6,307 nt of DNA, from contig CBDUOG010000092.1 of assembly GCA_965368785.1 (NCBI GenBank), forward strand, positions 1-6,307, written 5' to 3'. Source of the stretch: Silanimonas sp965368785 (lineage in GTDB: Bacteria > Pseudomonadota > Gammaproteobacteria > Xanthomonadales > Xanthomonadaceae). The position numbers and the translations under genes were made by a program. This document shows, piece after piece, positions 5,985 through 6,307 of this stretch; position 1 is the first letter of the stretch; each line of letters opens with the position of its first letter. Under the pieces are notes generated by a model. That model saw nothing but the letters and a program-made list of their open reading frames with translations, ran no database searches and was not told the DNA's origin.

Positions 5985-6008
5985 TTGCCCTCGTGGCGAC
6001 AAAAGGGC
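5985..6008 (+). repeat. Hairpin repeat, copy 2 (TTGCCCTCGTGGCGAC core)
   Basis: The 16-base core is identical to copy 1 and lies 99 bases downstream of it. After the core an AAAA insertion breaks the long stem, leaving GCCCT (5987-5991) to pair with AGGGC (6004-6008). It looks like a diverged copy of the same element. Confidence 0.7.
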
Positions 6009-6075
6009 GAAAAACGCTTCCGCCTGAATCGCCCTGTGCAGATCTCGCTATGAAGTAAATCCCGCCGCGATCGCT

Positions 6076-6127
6076 CAGGGATCGCCGGTTGGACCTTCTG
6101 TCCAATCGGCGATGCTCGGCGTCCCTG
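6076..6127. repeat. Long stem-loop
   Basis: ATCGCCGGTTGGAC (6081-6094) pairs with GTCCAATCGGCGAT (6100-6113) along all 14 positions with a single G-U, around the loop CTTCT. CAGGG (6076-6080) can extend the stem with CCCTG (6123-6127) beyond a 9-base bulge. No U-tract follows on either strand, so it is a structured repeat or RNA element and not a simple terminator. Confidence 0.8.
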
Positions 6128-6152
6128 CCTCGCCCCTGTCGGGCCCTCTCTT

Positions 6153-6168
6153 CGCGCCCGCGGGTGCG
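6153..6168. repeat. GC-rich 16-base palindrome
   Basis: The bases at 6153-6168 read as an inverted repeat centred on 6160/6161 with one G-T pair (CGCGCCCG facing CGGGTGCG). It adds to the hairpin density of this spacer; by itself it could be chance in GC-rich DNA. Confidence 0.4.
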
Positions 6169-6219
6169 ATTCAATGGCGGGGCAAATCAAAGCCAGTTGA
6201 GCGTTCCGATTCTCTAAGC

Positions 6220-6302
6220 ACAAAAGCCTGCCACTTAGCGAATACTCTGCGGTTAGGTCATCCCAGCGAAAGCTGGGATCTGCTTTTGTATTTCCGCTAG
6301 TG
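6220..6302. repeat. Dispersed-type hairpin repeat (ATCCCAGC-GAAA-GCTGGGAT) with nested arms
   Basis: The core is a perfect 8-bp stem at 6260-6267 and 6272-6279 closed by a GAAA tetraloop. It resembles the very common gammaproteobacterial and betaproteobacterial intergenic repeat of the form GTCATTCCCGCGAAAGCGGGAATC, and its reading PSESWDL is the typical spurious translation of such repeats. Two outer pairings are possible. ACAAAAGC (6220-6227) matches GCTTTTGT (6282-6289) perfectly. Alternatively CACTTAGCG-AATAC (6232-6245) matches GTATT-TC-CGCTAGTG (6288-6302) with small bulges. The two exclude each other. The window ends just after it, so further copies may follow. Confidence 0.7.
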
Positions 6303-6307
6303 CAGTT

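Larger units (their letters stand above)
5780..6307. other. Repeat-rich intergenic region without a convincing gene
   Basis: The first hundred bases are AT-rich; the rest is GC-rich and dense in inverted repeats. Open frames on both strands (for example 5981-6223 on the minus strand and 6112-6300 on the plus strand) lack a recognisable family, run through hairpins, and have repeat-like Arg/Ser-rich translations, so I do not call them. The region may be a decayed repeat cluster or may contain a structured RNA; the separate elements are listed on their own. Confidence 0.7.

Noticed and set aside
5886..6008. CRISPR-like direct repeats.
   Set aside because: There are only two nearby copies, the cores are 16 bases, the spacing is 99 bases and no cas gene is present.
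6067..6074. GCGATCGC palindrome, identical to the cyanobacterial HIP1 motif.
   Set aside because: It is a single 8-base palindrome in GC-rich DNA, and all genes point to a gammaproteobacterium.
6081..6113. Possible integron attC site, since GTTGGAC fits GTTRRRY inside an inverted repeat.
   Set aside because: In an attC site the RYYYAAC box comes first and GTTRRRY last; here the order is reversed, the partner is GTCCAAT and not RYYYAAC, and there is no integrase or cassette nearby.
5947..6223. Two overlapping open frames of 75-80 codons on the minus strand.
   Set aside because: They overlap each other in different frames, cross several hairpins, are Arg-rich without domain character, and match the pattern of translated intergenic repeats.
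6112..6300. Open frame of 62 codons on the plus strand.
   Set aside because: It runs through the long stem-loop and the dispersed repeat, its end (PSESWDLLLYF) is the usual spurious translation of that repeat, and it has no convincing ribosome binding site.

Overview
The window reads as chromosomal DNA of a gammaproteobacterium of moderate GC content. The evidence is a response regulator that closely matches the Pseudomonas twitching-motility regulator PilH, a CbpA-type J-protein matching the E. coli protein through most of its length, a YhdH/AcuI-family reductase, a DUF3224 protein, and a heat-shock promoter of the enterobacterial sigma-32 kind. The genus cannot be told from this stretch. 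There are seven protein genes, one of them cut by the left edge. I see no rRNA, tRNA, CRISPR array or insertion sequence.

Layout. Bases 1-1738 (+) hold a two-gene operon with overlapping stop and start: the end of a multi-PDZ protein, then a secreted protein with the outline of a trypsin/HtrA fold that has lost all three catalytic residues. It ends at a strong bidirectional terminator (1756-1785) shared with a convergent Prx5-type peroxiredoxin gene (1805-2281, -). A 135-base divergent spacer separates the peroxiredoxin from a small heat-shock protein gene (2417-2863, +) that has a good sigma-32-like promoter. A cbpA-like co-chaperone gene follows (2933-3772, +), and a second bidirectional terminator (3780-3809) closes this cluster and the convergent pilH-like gene (3827-4195, -). 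Upstream of pilH on the same strand is an acuI/yhdH-like quinone-oxidoreductase-family reductase (4265-5260, -). Divergent from it is a DUF3224 gene (5387-5779, +). The last 528 bases (5780-6307) carry no convincing gene but are full of inverted and direct repeats, including a hairpin of the dispersed type common in gammaproteobacterial intergenic regions.

How it fits together. Most of the identifiable genes concern protein quality control and stress: an envelope PDZ/pseudoprotease pair, a thiol peroxidase, an Hsp20 holdase and a J-protein that would pass clients to DnaK. The reductase, PilH and DUF3224 genes look like ordinary neighbours and not parts of that system. The most unusual item is the PDZ/pseudoprotease pair. 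The second is the repeat-rich tail, whose short conserved motif also appears just upstream of the DUF3224 gene.
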